NCBI RefSeq assembly: GCF_052857255.1
Contig: NC_135497.1
Span: 179,045,745 to 179,109,744 of the forward strand
Origin: Amblyomma americanum
Lineage: Eukaryota; Arthropoda; Arachnida; Ixodida; Ixodidae
Direction: 5' to 3'
DNA length: 64,000 nt
In this document: piece by piece, positions 1 to 11,229 of the stretch
Layout: every line of letters begins with the position of its first letter
Position numbering within the stretch: position 1 is the stretch's first letter
Program-made: the position numbers and the translations under genes
The notes under the pieces: generated by a model
Told to the model about the DNA's origin: nothing
Database searches by the model: none
Seen by the model: the letters and a program-made list of their open reading frames with translations, nothing else

Positions 1-1529
1 GTATGCTCAGTCCTGATGTTTCTCGCGTGTTGTCGCGAGAGGAAAAAGAAGCGGTCTGGACCTTAATGTAGTTTGAATTTTGTGCAACTGGGTAAATACT
101 ACTGGTTTAGGGAATGGAGGAAGAGAATGGAGTGACGGCTGTTACTATGCAGGCAGGGAGGTTCGCTTCTGATGGCCTGGTGTAGCACGGTGTGCGCATC
201 TGTGAAAACCTGGCGCAGATGGTGTCAGGGTGGTTGTTCGCGGTGAACGATAGTTCTGTCAAGGTTGCTGGCTGCATCGCTGCCCTTGCGAAAGCAGCTA
301 GCCAGAAAGAGAAACCCTATTGCCGAACGTCATTTCCGGCGAAAATGCGAGCGTCGGCATAGTGCGTGAAATACTTGCTGTCGTTGTTGATGAATTTCCC
401 CCGAAAAGGGCGCGCTACCAAACCCTGAGCTGCTTTCAGTTTGAAGCAGAGCAGCTTCTGAATATGGAGACTTTTTCTGATATGTCAGCAGTGCTCTTTG
501 TGTATGTTAGGTATTGCTTTTATTACAAGGCCCCAGTCCGCAAAACGAACCCGCCTCTCATATCCCTACGCAACACTGCATATGACGTCACCTTGAGCGG
601 TAGTGGTTTTGTTCACTGCATCAGAATAAATTTCATCCGATGTATGGCTGCAGCGGACGTCATCCTTCATTCTAATCTTTTTTTCTCGTATCCAGCCACA
701 ATTCCTCTCGTAAACTCGCCTCAAAATACCCCCAGGCGCTACTTCTCTTATTATCTCTGTGCACTGCTTCTTAATCACAAACGTTTACAGAGTCTTAATT
801 TTTGGCTATTCGGTAGGGAACTCTGTATCGACTCACATAAAATATCATGGCAATGTGTCTAGGCAGAATCTTCCTGCTTTCACCAATTACTAGCATCGCA
901 CTTTCGTTATTTCAGGTCGAAACATTGTTTCATTGCAAGAAATCCGTAGCAAGCTAATATCCTACCACTGCAACATATCTTTGTGTAGTATTTTGGGACC
1001 CAGGTTTGCAGTGACAACAGAAATACTTCTAGTAACAACAAATTATTCTGCAGTATTCCGCAGTTCCTTGTTGTAGCGACACAGCCAGTTGTATCGTGAC
1101 AACAGGTGACTTCGTAATTCTACAGACAAATTTATCTATAAGCAAGGCCAACGATTTTTTTTTTTTTACTTGGCGATCGCATGAAGCCTTTCACAAGGCG
1201 AAAAGCCCTCCGGTGCTAAACCACAGAACTAGCACCTGTAATATAAGCCTATTTAATAAAGTGTTAATTTTTAAGTTTTTGCAAATAAAACTGAGAATTA
1301 CGCGAAGCCCAGGAATATATCACTCAGGAAATTGGGCACTTAACATATATGCGATAAACAATGTCAAAATATCTATTAATAGACTTTTACAGTATGAAAT
1401 TGCCCTGTAAGCGACGAAGTGTCCTGTAGTTGAAGGCTGTGCACGCATTAGCTTTGACAATCTGGCGTTCTTTAACTTGCATCAACATCACTGTTCACGA
1501 CCGCTCTCGCTTCCGCCCATCACCTGAAC
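1..1529. other. Unannotated intergenic DNA
   Basis: No gene or repeat family is recognised. An open frame of 180 codons at 320-862 has no recognisable motif, is rich in Cys, Phe and Tyr as random AT-rich frames often are, and is overlapped by an antisense frame. I treat it as chance. A short T-run lies near 1157-1168. Confidence 0.5.
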
Positions 1530-1606
1530 GAGGCCACCGCGGCCGGGTTTGAACTCGCGACTTCGTGCTCAGTCGCAGAACGCGACGGGCAACTTCATAG
1601 CTGAGA
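1530..1606 (-). mobile_element. tRNA-derived SINE head, old fragment
   Basis: On the minus strand the stretch reads like the tRNA-related head of a tick SINE: a B-box-like GAGTTCAAACCC followed by GGCCGCGGTGGCC, with the usual 'gctgag...gcgttctgcgactgagcac' order upstream. The body that normally follows is not recognisable, so this is a truncated or decayed copy. It is not a tRNA gene, because no complete cloverleaf can be drawn. Confidence 0.5.
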
Positions 1607-2220
1607 TGCTGGCGATGGTGGCTATGATTCAGATTTGAAAGAAAGTCACGTTCCCGTCCACTCCATTTCGCAATGGTTTTGTAACCAACAAACGTGCTTC
1701 CGCATACCGAGGGTCATCAAATATTGCCACTTTATTGAACCATTATCGCAACCACAAGGCGGCGGATAGCTTGGCGTCGATCTGACGTAAGCGGGCGACA
1801 CGCCGTAATACGCAACCCCGTGTCCCGACACGTCGGAGTTGATAACGCTTCATCTCAAGGTCTTCCGGAGGAAAGCTGTAGAGAGCAATTGCAGCTCGCA
1901 GCTTGCGACGCGAAGTGGAGCTTTATGGCGGTCTCCACGTTTTCGGTTGCGCAACTAAAGGCGAACGCTAGATTTCACGGGGTACCCCAAAGCACATCTC
2001 CTTTACGGGAGCAACTCGGAGTACAACGGCCTAAGCACGAATTTAAATATGCGTTCTTGCTCCTTACGGCCGCTTGGCCACAAACGTTAGAGCCACTGCT
2101 GTCACTTCTTCACCCAGGGGAAGGCAAAAATCTAGTACTATTTTGCCGTCTTACAGTGTGAGTTCAAGCCTTTTTCTTTTTATCATTTCATTCGGCATGG
2201 TTCCCTCGGATCCGTATGTT
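1607..2220. other. Unannotated intergenic DNA
   Basis: No feature recognised. The short overlapping frames here show no family motif. Confidence 0.4.
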
Positions 2221-2462
2221 GTGTGGGATTTCCCGTCCCGAAGCTCCACAGGAGCCATAAGAGACGCCGTCCGCAGTGGAGGGCTTCGAATTAATTGCGA
2301 TCGCCTGGGGTTCGCTGACGCGCACTAGTTGACATGGCGGAGAACTTGGACGGCTTTGGAATTTCGCCTCCATCGAGATGCGGCCGCCGTGGCTGGGACT
2401 TCGTCTAGCAACGTTGAGGTCAGCATCCGAACGCCAGGAGCCGCTGAGCCGCTGCGCCAGGT
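2221..2462 (-). mobile_element. Ruka-type tRNA-derived SINE, degraded copy
   Basis: The plus strand shows the body of the SINE in reverse and in the usual order: a remnant of 'gacgtcccaaagcg', then AGAGACGCCGT, GTGGAGGGCT, GAATTTCGCCTCCATCGAG, GCGGCCGCCG, and a tRNA-like head ending in GAGCCGCTG. Many substitutions and a disrupted B box mark it as old. Compared with the copies at 15070 and 50597 it keeps most of its length. Confidence 0.7.
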
Positions 2463-3799
2463 ACCGTGGGATCCGTATAGTTTCATGCTCGGAGCGAATA
2501 ATCGTACCAACGCGGAAGGAACCGCGGATATATCCCGTATGTGCGGTGCGTGCATAAGCCCCGTCGTCTTCTGTTTCATTCATGCGTGAACTCTTACAGG
2601 AATGGGGCACAATGGGACAGGACAGCGCCGCAACAGCTGTCCTGCCGACGAGCTCTTCTACGATTGTTTGCGCGCCTGGATTCGCGGCGTTGCTTCTACG
2701 TGAAAACGGCCAACTCCAGTTACCAACATGGCCATAAACAATGTGTCCATGGGCGTCCGGATTGGGAGGGGGGGGGGGGGGGTGCTGCACTGCCCTGGAA
2801 ATTTGGACAAAATTTTTTTTCGCTCGAGCTAAAAAGTTGATTACCACATTCAGGTTCCTCATATCCGTAGAAGCGCCATTCATTATTGCGAGCAAACTTT
2901 GCACTCTGCACACTATGACGTAATCTTGCTGGTGATGGCACGGCAGTGAAAGAATGACAGGCTGAAGATAGCGAACAATTCTGAGAGGAACGCTTGAGGT
3001 TTTCTATCTTTAACTTCGAAATCTACGCAGTATTATCGCGATAACTTCCGTTTTCTCATAAATTGCCGGCTACATTTAGGAAAAAGTATAGACCGCCCCA
3101 CTTAGTAAGAAAAGCGTGACACCTTCCCGTGGCATCACATTTGCTTGTAGACACTCCTTGCCGAAATGACGAAATTTCGACCACTCCGCCACCCAAACCA
3201 AGCCCATATAAATCCTCCCCTCAAGAAGCTTGTACGCTTGTAGTGCACTGAAAGCCGAGGCCAGTAGTGTCATTATGCGATCCCTTTCAACGAATTAAGA
3301 TAGGACCATATCATTATTTTGGTCCCAGTCTCCAGATAAATGCAACCGCAACTAAATTTTGTGTATGGCTACCTATCAAAATAGGATAGTCAATTAAATA
3401 AGCTTTTTTATTTATGGAAAAGTGTAATTCGTAGGAGTCTGCTTTGCTTCATTTTCTGGTTATCAAAACGATTGTCAAGCGCTTCGGACTAACTTATACA
3501 GTGTAAACACCCACAGAGCCACACTGCCATGAAAACGGCTGCAGTGCGTCTGCGATATGATCTGCCGGAGAAAAAAGAAGGAGGCAACGTTTTTTTCTCA
3601 TATACAAAAAGTGTTCGAGAGGAACACCAAAAATGGAGGCCCGCGCGTTTTTTCCGTACTGTAATGAAAACAGGTATAAAGGAACGGCGCAGCTAGGCTT
3701 CGGAGAGAACAAGTAAAAGCAAATGAAACGGCAAAGGAGGGGGAATGACGGCCATAAAACATAGCCGGCCCTCTTCGAGAACGGGCGCTGGAAAACGCC
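2463..3799. other. Unannotated DNA with a poly-G tract
   Basis: Contains a G-run of about 19 bases (2764-2782). No coding potential is supported. The right edge lies just outside the inferred Ty3/gypsy 3' LTR. Confidence 0.4.
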
Positions 3800-4389
3800 T
3801 GTCAGCGAAGAAGTGGCCGGATTCTTCTCGATTAAAAGCAAACTGGTTTATTTGAGCTTAAGGATACAGGGGTAAAACGAACTGGTTCATTAATACGTAG
3901 TAGGTTCGAAGGATCTGCAGAGCTGGGAGGACCGGAATGACGCGTCTCGTTTCGTCGGCGTCTCTCGTTCGTCTCCCAGGGAAAACGCTCTCCCTCGAAG
4001 CTTGGAGTCTCGCAGCGTGCCTGTCGACGGCTCGCGTTACGTCGTTGTTCTTCGCTTGCGTGATGCCGAAGCTTGGGAAATTTAGGAGTTCGGAGTACGG
4101 ATGCGGGCGCGGGCAGCCCTCGTGAACGCGTGGTTTATGTGGCACGGAGTCGAATGTCTTGGGCCACGGGGTCTGTGTTTAGACAAGGTTCAGAATGGAT
4201 GTGCAGCCGATCCCCAGTCAGCGTGGCTCGAAAACAGTCCCCCCAAGGCGTTGTTCCGCTCGGCGCTCACCTCGTGAGACAGAAAGAGAGCCGGATGAGG
4301 GGCGCCTCGTGGTCGCTGCGCAGGAGCGTTAAGTGTCTTCTGCTGGCGTGTTGTGTCCTCGTGGCGTGTAAGTAATGCGACCGCTAACA
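3800..4389 (-). repeat. Ty3/gypsy 3' LTR (inferred limits)
   Basis: On the minus strand the LTR would start with TGTTAGCGG, directly after a purine-rich tract, and end with CGCTGACA (plus strand TGTCAGCG...CTAACA). That gives TG...CA ends and 590 bp. An AATAAA polyadenylation signal lies on the minus strand at 3847-3852, about 50 bp before the proposed 3' end, as expected for an R/U5 border. No second LTR is visible for comparison, since the 5' side falls in or beyond the gap, so the 3800 boundary rests on the dinucleotide rule and the poly(A) signal only. Confidence 0.55.
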
Positions 4390-4400
4390 CGGCCCCTCCA
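4390..4400 (-). promoter_or_regulatory. Polypurine tract of Ty3/gypsy element
   Basis: The minus strand reads TGGAGGGGCCG directly next to the TGTTAGC start of the proposed 3' LTR. Such tracts prime plus-strand DNA synthesis in LTR retroelements. Position and composition both fit; the site also fixes the LTR's inner edge. Confidence 0.6.
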
Positions 4401-4431
4401 AAATATGCATCTGTCCTCAGGCGCACGTTGT

Positions 4432-5115
4432 TCATATCAGTTCCCCGGTGTCCAAGGCGCGTTCCTTGTACCTTCTTAGTTGTTCGATGTTCACAGTTTT
4501 CTCGTTTAACTTTCCAGGAATGTGAGGAATCCTGCTTATGACAGCGATGTTGGGACCAGTCAGTGCTGTTATTTCGAACGGGCCTTCGTATCTTGCATCC
4601 AATGTAGATCTTGCGCCGATTTCGAGAACGAGATCTCCACACTGGAAATGCGGCGTCTGGCGTCTTTCGTTGTAGCGTCTCGTCGTTTCTTCCTGGCTCT
4701 TCTCAAGAGAGTTTTTCATGTCCTGGCGTCCCTTCACCATTTCGTGCAGTCTTTGTGCGGCGTCTATTTCCTCCCCGATGGTTGCAATGTTCAGTTCTCC
4801 GGGCACCTTCGGGTCGTAGCCGTGCATGAGATAAAATGGACTTTGGCTACTGAGGCTGTGCTTTGTGACGTTGATACCGAACGTCGCCTTTGGCAGTTCC
4901 TTTTTCCAGGATTCAGAGTTGCTGATGACCTTTCGTAGCACTTGTTTTAGGGTTCCCACCATTCGTTCAATCAGTCCGTTTGACTGTGGCCAATACGGCG
5001 GAGAGTTTACGTGCTGAATTCCAAGTCTGTGGTCAACTTGAGCTGTTCGTTTGTTCACGAAGCCTCTCGCTTGATCCGTGATGATGATGCTGGGGACGCC
5101 GAATCGGTAATCCAA
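4432..5115 (-). pseudogene. Ty3/gypsy integrase, second half of core and C-terminus
   Basis: Open frame of 227 codons. It carries the second catalytic Asp in IIITDQARGF, the catalytic Glu in NGLIERMVGTL, then the usual gypsy C-terminal region with YEGPFEI and a basic RRYKER stretch just before the stop. The first catalytic Asp lies in the preceding frame (5055-5948), so a single-base indel near 5110 splits the integrase. The first listed codon is not a real start, because the sequence is the continuation of a Pol polyprotein. No chromodomain is seen. The stop is followed about 30 bp later by the polypurine tract, so nothing else is encoded downstream. Confidence 0.9.
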
Positions 5116-5961
5116 CGGTTAGTGAGAAAATCTAAGTAGTGTGTCAAAGAGGTGCTTGGCACTACTACCGCGTCCATGTACCTTGTTGCGTGATCGATGC
5201 ATACTAGGACATAACCTTCGTTTCCATTCAGGGGACCCATATGATCGAGAGAGATGACAACATTGGGCTCGCTCAGAATTTCTCTAGGGTTGAGGCACCC
5301 TTCGGTTCGTGTCGTTCGTGAGTTTACCGCCTGGCACGTGTGGCATGACTCGATGCAACGGCGGATGTCCTTCGCTATAGACGGCCACCAATACTTTCGT
5401 TGCACCAAGGTTTTCGTTTTCTCGCTTCCAAGGTGTCCGCTGTCGTCATGAAGCACCGCCATGACACTGCTTCGGAGTGCCGCGGGAACCACTACTCTTC
5501 TGCATACACGTCCTCTTTCGACCGATTTTTTTAGCACAATGTCGTCTTCAATTTCATAGCTTGAGTTGCTCGTTCCAGCTTCGGCGCAGAACTTTTGGCA
5601 TTCGGTGTCACACTCTTGAAGTTCGCGTATGCGACTATGCTTGCTCACGATTACGGCGAGGCAGGCGAGATCGTTGCGGGTCACTTCGTTGTTGCTGGGT
5701 TCGTTTTCCACAGTTTGTCTCGAGAGAGCATCAGCTGCAGCATTATGTCGTCCTGGCCGGTGCTCGACGTCGTAGTCATACTCCGCGAGATCTAGAGTCC
5801 AACGTGCGAAGCGGCGGTTCGTCGCTCCCTTCTTCACTAGGTAGGACAGACTGAAGTTGTCTGTGTAGACTGTGAATCGCGGGCCTCCTCGCAGATAGAT
5901 GGAAAACTTCTCCGTGATGGCCCAGTGCAGCGCCATACATTCGAGCATGTTCGAGTGCAGA
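5055..5961 (-). pseudogene. Ty3/gypsy RNase H (C-terminal part) and integrase N-terminus
   Basis: From the BEL insertion site the frame continues RNase H (MLECMALHWAI, YTDNFSLSYL, RFARWTLDL), then a linker (VEHRPGRHNAAADALSR) and the integrase zinc finger with His, His, Cys, Cys in HDDSGH and CIESCHTC. The start of the catalytic core follows, with Asp in ISLDHMGPL. The frame is lost near 5110. Upstream it joins, in the same reading frame, the RNase H start found at 11564-11623 once the insertion and one copy of its 5-bp duplication are disregarded. This shows the frame was intact at that point when BEL inserted. Confidence 0.9.
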
Positions 5962-5966
5962 CCTCT
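5962..5966. repeat. Target-site duplication of BEL/Pao, left copy
   Basis: CCTCT immediately precedes the TGTTATTTC end of the left LTR. The same five bases follow the CCACA end of the right LTR at 11559-11563. Five base pairs is the usual duplication size for BEL/Pao elements. Confidence 0.9.
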
Positions 5967-6374
5967 TGTTATTTCTTCTGAACGTTAGTAACTGTGACCG
6001 TTGACACCCCGGCAAGTAACGACTGAGCCGCACTAATTAAAGCCAAACTGCTGGTAAGACTCGTTCGGGCGGCGGGGCCGCGCGCGCGGGAGCCTCACAA
6101 ATGACGACGCTCTCTCGGTGGCTTTCACTTTCACACTGACTTTATTTACACTGGTCGAAGTTTGACACAAAACACATGAATACAAAAGGGAACAGTGGGA
6201 AAGGAAGAAAAGAAGGCATCCCGAGCGGTTGGCCTCGGGTAGTCGGGAGAAAGAGAGATAGAGAGAGCCACTTGTTACCTTTGTCAGACCCGGCGCGAGG
6301 GCGGGTGTCGCGTTGCCCCACGGTGAGCGTCTTTCTGCGTTCCGTCCCTTCGGGGCCGTCTCCTATTTTCCACA
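5967..6374 (-). repeat. BEL/Pao 3' LTR, full length (408 bp)
   Basis: Plus strand runs TGTTATTTC...TTTTCCACA, with TG/CA ends on both strands. A minus-strand AATAAA lies at 6141-6146. It matches 11171-11558 nearly base for base, with about twenty differences counted by eye over about 388 bp. It is bounded by the target duplication on the left and a polypurine tract on the right, so both limits are firm. Confidence 0.93.
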
Positions 6375-6385
6375 TCCTCCCCCGC
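6375..6385 (-). promoter_or_regulatory. Polypurine tract of BEL/Pao element
   Basis: The minus strand reads GCGGGGGAGGA directly before the TGTGGAAAAT start of the 3' LTR. This is the expected plus-strand priming site. Confidence 0.75.
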
Positions 6386-6401
6386 AATGAGCTATTTCGG
6401 C

Positions 6402-7547
6402 TCATTGTGCACTGTGTGACACGTCCCAACCTTGAAGTTCGAGAGGGAAAAGGGCTTGCACTGGTCGACGCATCTCCCCTCTGTTTGGGAGCACAATCTT
6501 GCAAGCGCGCACATTACCGTCCCTCCCTGGGAACGTCTCCTTGACTCTCGCCATCGGCCACATCTGGCGGGGCGTCCGTTCGTCGCCGAGCAGCACAATA
6601 GCGCCTTTCTGTATGCTTCGCTGCTCTGTAGGCCTGGTGAAACGAGCGGACCTCAGTTCTAAGAGATACTCCCGCCTCCACCGTCTCCAAAACAAATCCA
6701 CAAGTGCGACGCGGTACTTTCATTTTCTTTGCAGCGTTCCACGCGTCGACTTCGCAGAAGTGGTCGCAGTCGTGGATGGCAAAGCTGTTAGCCGTCGTCC
6801 AACAAGGAAATGAGCGGGTGTTAGAAGAGCTGGCTCCCCAGCATACGAGTGGACATATGTGAGGGGGCGGGAATTTACGACCGCCTCGACCTCTGTGAGA
6901 ACTGTGTGGAGGCTGTCGAAATCCAGGCTGCTTCTGCCGAGTGTTTTGCGAAGGCACGTTTTCGCGGTCCGAACCATTCTTTCCCAGAAGCCACCCCACC
7001 AGGCCGCTCTTTCCACAATGAAACTCCAGGACATTCGGTGCTCGATGAGATATGCCTGGACCTCTGTTTCCCTCCATGTCCGAAACATCACTTCAATGTC
7101 TTCTGACGCTCTTTTAAAGGTCAGAGCGCTATCAGAATAGATTAATTTTCTCATCCCGCGTCTAGAAACAAACCTTCTGAGAGCCTTCAGGAAAGAGTTG
7201 GATGTGAGGTCTCTCACGAGCTCGAGATGGACTGCTCTGGTTGTCGCGCATGTAAAGAGAGCGATGTACGCCATGCGAGTCACTCCATTTTCACTGCAGA
7301 ATAGCGGCCCCGCAACGTCGACACCTGCGATCTGGAAGGGGTCAGCCTTGGTGACGCGTTCAGGTGGAAGAGGGGCTACGGGTTCAGCTGCGGGACGGCA
7401 ACTTTGTATCTGGCATGGAACGCAGCGCCTGATCACCGACTTTATTGCTTGTCTTCCTCTCAGCACCCAGTAGCGCTCACGGAGGTGGCATAGGGTGTCT
7501 CGCACTCCAGCATGCAGCAAGCGCATGTGCTCGCGAGCGATGAGCAA
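6402..7547 (-). pseudogene. BEL/Pao integrase
   Basis: The frame starts in the zinc-binding domain (REHMRLLHAG, then RRCVPCQ, giving HHCC). It continues through the DDE core: Asp in AGVDVAGPL, Asp in IYSDSALTFKR (usually SDNA, here SDSA), Glu in VERAAWWGGFWER. It ends in the BEL-specific C-terminal domain with GDERTPRQMWPMARV, GRDGNVRACK and RRPVQALFPLE. An in-frame TGA at 6720-6722 separates core and C-terminal domain; the frame is otherwise continuous across it. The final stop at 6402 lies 16 bp from the polypurine tract. Confidence 0.93.
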
Positions 7548-7576
7548 TAATGCGATCCGGTGTGCGCAAGAGATTA

Positions 7577-8492
7577 CTACTGAATTTTTTTTGTTTCTTC
7601 CTCTTCGGCGCTATATTGGAGTCTACCGCCAACCCTGAGTAAACCATCAGCATCGAGGTAGGGGTTGAGAGCTAGGATGGGCGATCTCTTGTCGAGTGGA
7701 GTTGACAACTGAAGTGCGCCTATTTCCTTCGAGAAGCTTGTCATTTGAGACAGTCGAAGCCAGTAGTTCTCGGCCTCCGCCAGTTCTGGTGCTAACTCTC
7801 CTTCTCGTTTCAGTGAAGGGTTCCGAGAGTTATGCAGAAAGCGCTGAATCCAGGCTGTTACGCGAAGGACTCTGGTCAAGGAGCTGCTGTTTTCAATATC
7901 TAACCAAGGCTCCGATGCACTGCAGCTTACTGTATTGAGCACTTGCACGACTCTTTCCTCCTCTGCGCAAATCTTGCTATCGGTCTCTGGCAGAACAGTG
8001 GGGTACACTGTTGAAGTCTTCAGCCAATCAGGTCCGGTCCACCAGGTTTTACTGTCAATCAAGCTGGTGGCATTATGCCCCTTGTCAACAAGTCCGCGGG
8101 GTTTTCTTTTCCAGGCCAATGCCTCCAGACTAAAGATCCGTCAGAGATTGAACCTCTTGCACTCGGTTGGCAATGAAAGGTTTCCACCTCAGAGCAGAGC
8201 TCTTTATCCAGCTCAGAGCAACAGTCGAGTCACTCCAGCAATGGACTGAAAGAGCTGACACATTCATCTGCTGAATAAGCGTTTTGGCCAACCGAGCTCC
8301 AATTAGAGCCCCCCTTAGCTCCAACCGCGGCAATGACAAGCGCTTTAACGGAGCCACCCTTGACTTCGCCATCAAAAGGGATACAGTGAAGCTCCCGTCT
8401 TCATTTTTTGTCTTCACGTAAGCTACGGCACCGTAAGCTTTGGTGCTGGCATCACAGAAAACATGTAGCTCCGGCTCGGCATGCTCTCCCAC
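7577..8492 (-). pseudogene. BEL/Pao RNase H and linker to integrase
   Basis: At 8130-8492 the frame has RNase H signatures: LHVFCDASTKAYGAV with the first Asp, then LPRLELRGALIGARLA with Glu, and HCWSDSTVALSWI with Asp. A frame change near 8120 leads into 7577-8119, which holds the linker with TWWTGPDWL and the conserved LNPYLDADGLLRVGGRL, the usual entry to the BEL integrase zinc finger. A further frame change near 7560 precedes the integrase. All active-site acidic residues visible here are kept, so the breaks are indels rather than catalytic loss. Confidence 0.9.
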
Positions 8493-9690
8493 CCAAGGCG
8501 ATTTTGCGAGGTACCGAATTGCAGCGAAGCTCAGTAAGCTGCTGGCACCAACTGTTGCATTTCTCTAATACGTCTGTTGACAGCTTCTCATCCCAGTCTG
8601 TACCGCGCTCCCAAAGGGTTTGAAACAAAATCTTCGCTGTAGTGGAGATCGGGGCGAGGAAACCGAAAGGGTAGAAAATACGCGCTGACGCTTGTAGCAA
8701 AGATCTCTTCGTGTCCTGCCGCGTTCTCAAGAAATATATTAGGGTGTTCATCTCAAACACGAAGTCGTCAGCGTGAGGCCTCCATTCGACACCGAGGATA
8801 TTTGTCGTCGTGAGCTCCGGCAAGCTGCCTCGTGCGTTATCACTTTCGAATATCATCGTTGCAAGCTCTGCCGCATTCGATCGCCACTTGCGCAGATGCA
8901 TGCCGGCCTTGTTCATAATACACTGCGATTCTTCACAGATCAGCTCCGCCTCCTCTATGGTGTCAGCGCCCGTCACTAGATCGTCCACATACAGGTCATT
9001 TCTGAGTACATTCGCAGTGCTCGGATAAATGTCCTGCATGAACTCTATATGGTGTTTGAAAGTTGCCGCAAGCAAAAATGGACTCGATGTTGCTCCGAAC
9101 GGCACTCTCGTCATACGGCACTCTTTTTGACAGGGGGCAGAGGTTTCGACTGCTTGGGCGCTCGTTCATACCACGGAAAACGCAGGGCGTCGCGGTCACT
9201 TTCGGCGAGCTGCACCTGGAGGAATGCCTTTTCTATGTCTGCCATGATAGCGATGCTGTGGGTTCGGAACCTGGTTAGGATGTCTGAGAGATTTGGATTC
9301 AAATTTGGTCCCGCAAACAGAACATCATTCAGCGAGAGCTGACCTTGTGCGCTCGAGGACGCGTCGAAAAGAACTCTCAGCCTGGTTGTCTCGCTTGTCG
9401 GTCTGACAACGCCTCGATGCGGGAGGTAATAAATAGGTCCCTTTGGGGGACTCACCATTTCCGTTGACCTCCTCAGCGTGTCCGGCAACCAGGTATTCTC
9501 GCAGCGCTTGGTCGTAAGCTTGCATGATGTCGTCACTTCTCATCAGCTTGGCTGTTAATGACCGAAGGCTCTGCGCAGCTACCCCTTTATTGTCAGCTAA
9601 ATTTGAAGCATTGTGTTTCCAGGGCAGGGCCACCTGATAACGACCATCTCTGTAAGTGACGGTTTCTTGGAAGTCTTTAAGAACTTCGTC
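8452..9690 (-). pseudogene. BEL/Pao reverse transcriptase
   Basis: Three frames in succession carry one RT. 9690-9430 holds the N-terminal part (YQVALPWK, then LPPASRR); 9430-9125 holds LRVLFDASS, NDVLFAGPNLNPNL and IMADIEKAFLQVQL with the first catalytic Asp; 9114-8452 holds MTRVPFGATSSPFLL, the YVDD active site (RNDLYVDDLVTGAD) and the LGVEWRPHAD region. The frame change near 9125 falls in a run of five A on the minus strand, a usual slip site; that near 9430 removes the 'YYLPH' segment from the first frame. Both catalytic motifs are intact. Confidence 0.92.
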
Positions 9691-9780
9691 TTAATTGTTT
9701 GTGGCTTCTCTGTCGACTATCCCAAGGTGTTCCAGCCCCCAAAATGATTTCAGCTGTCTGGATAGGACGTCGTTGTCCTG

Positions 9781-11229
9781 TTAGGTGGTCACCAAGACGA
9801 GCATGACTCCGGTGGTTGTTGTCAAACACGTCGTCGCCATTGTTTTCGAAACTATACCTTGTAATGTCCACCCAAAGATGGTCTCCACGGCAACGAGCTT
9901 GTCGCTGACACGCTTGACTTTTCCGGTGGTTACGTCCCAGTATCGGTCTGCGCCAATCAAGATACAGACGCCGGTGTTCTGTCGATGGTCGCCAGGAGCC
10001 AGATCAGCGAGCTGGAACCCTTGGTCTGCAGCCAGACTGGTAGCGGAGGCGTCCAGTGGTTGTAGAAAGTCCCCGGAAATCTCAGGAACCTCGAGGGCCT
10101 CGACTCTAATTATGTTGTCGTTATGCCGGCTTCGTAGCCATAACTCGACTCTGTTGCACGTTTTCATGCTTGGCTTCGTTGTCCCAAAGGTGTGAATGGC
10201 GAGACGTTCTTCGCCCACCACTCGCAGCTTAAGACGCCGGGAAACTTCTTTTACGAAAGCCTGTTGGCTGCCACCGTCGAGCAGTATTCTAACCAAGGCG
10301 CGATTCTGTTTCGCTTCTGCCCAGGCTTGTGCTGTCTGCAGGAGCACGCTCGGAGTGGAGTTAGTCTGCGCCATCTGTAACGATGACTGCACGGTAGTCT
10401 CAAGAGGTGCAGGGACGTTTCTTGAATGAGATGGTGTCGGCCTGTATAACTCGCAGACGCCTGTAGCGTGCCGGGCGGAGCATTTCGCGCACTTAAGCCG
10501 CTTGGCTGATCGGCATTCGGTTGCCCGATGGTTCCTTTTCGCGCATTTGAAGCACCTTCTCTCTTTGGCCATGATTTCCCTCTTCATTTCTAGCGGAACG
10601 CAGACCACACAGTCCTGCGGAAGGTGATCTTCTGCACCACAAAATGAGCACTGCGACTCTCTGCCCTTTACAGCGAAGACGGCTGCGGAAGGCGTCTTTC
10701 CCTTTAGGCTTGAATCCCTCGGTTTGACAACAGTGCTCTGCGACTGGCGGCTGCTGTACTGTGCTCGTTCTCTGCTCTCCACTTCCATTCTTAAGAAATC
10801 TAGGAAATCTTGGAGTTCGTCTTGGGGACTGGCTTCAGCCGTAGCTTTCTTCCGGCAGTATTCAAGGCACAGCTGATCAGGAATGCTTTTCCTTAAGACA
10901 GTCAGCAACAGCACGCCACACGTACTCGATGTCACTCCCAGTGCCTCGAGGCTTCGGTCTCCCGACTGGATTTCATCATAAAGGGTCCTAAGCATTTCCG
11001 TGTCGTGGAGGTTGTGTACCGGGCGAACACCGAGCAACCGTGACATGTGTTCTTCGATTATGACGTCTTCTTTCCCGAATCTTTCCGTCAGGGTCTTGAT
11101 CGCTACTGCGTAGTTTTCATTGCTTAGAGATAACCCTTCGATAGACGCGGCCGCCTTTCCTGTCAGGTGAGTAACTGTGACCGTTGACACCCCGGCGAGT
11201 AACGACTGAGCCGCACTAATTAAAGCCAA
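9781..11229 (-). pseudogene. BEL/Pao Gag C-terminal part and protease, fused to LTR sequence
   Basis: 482-codon open frame. The first 20 or so codons are LTR sequence; true Gag begins at HLTGKAAASIEGLSL (about 11168) and runs through NYAVAIKTLTERFG. Zinc knuckles follow: CSFCGAEDHLPQDC, CFKCAKRNHRATEC and a third, partial CAKCSARHATGVC. The aspartic protease has LLDGGSQQAFV, where the family normally has D-S-G or D-T-G, so the residue after the catalytic Asp is Gly, probably inactivating. The end (ILIGADRYWDVTTGKV, ETIFGWTLQG) is the usual BEL link to RT, cut by TAA at 9781-9783 and, after it, at 9691-9693. The apparent start is an artefact of the deletion fusing LTR and gag. Confidence 0.9.

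Noticed and set aside
4190..4642. 150-codon antisense frame next to the gypsy integrase
   Set aside because: It overlaps the integrase end in another frame and runs into the LTR; no env-like or other motif.
11164..11180. CAGGTGAGTAA resembling a 5' splice site on the plus strand
   Set aside because: It is the chance product of the LTR-gag junction; no exon evidence on this strand.
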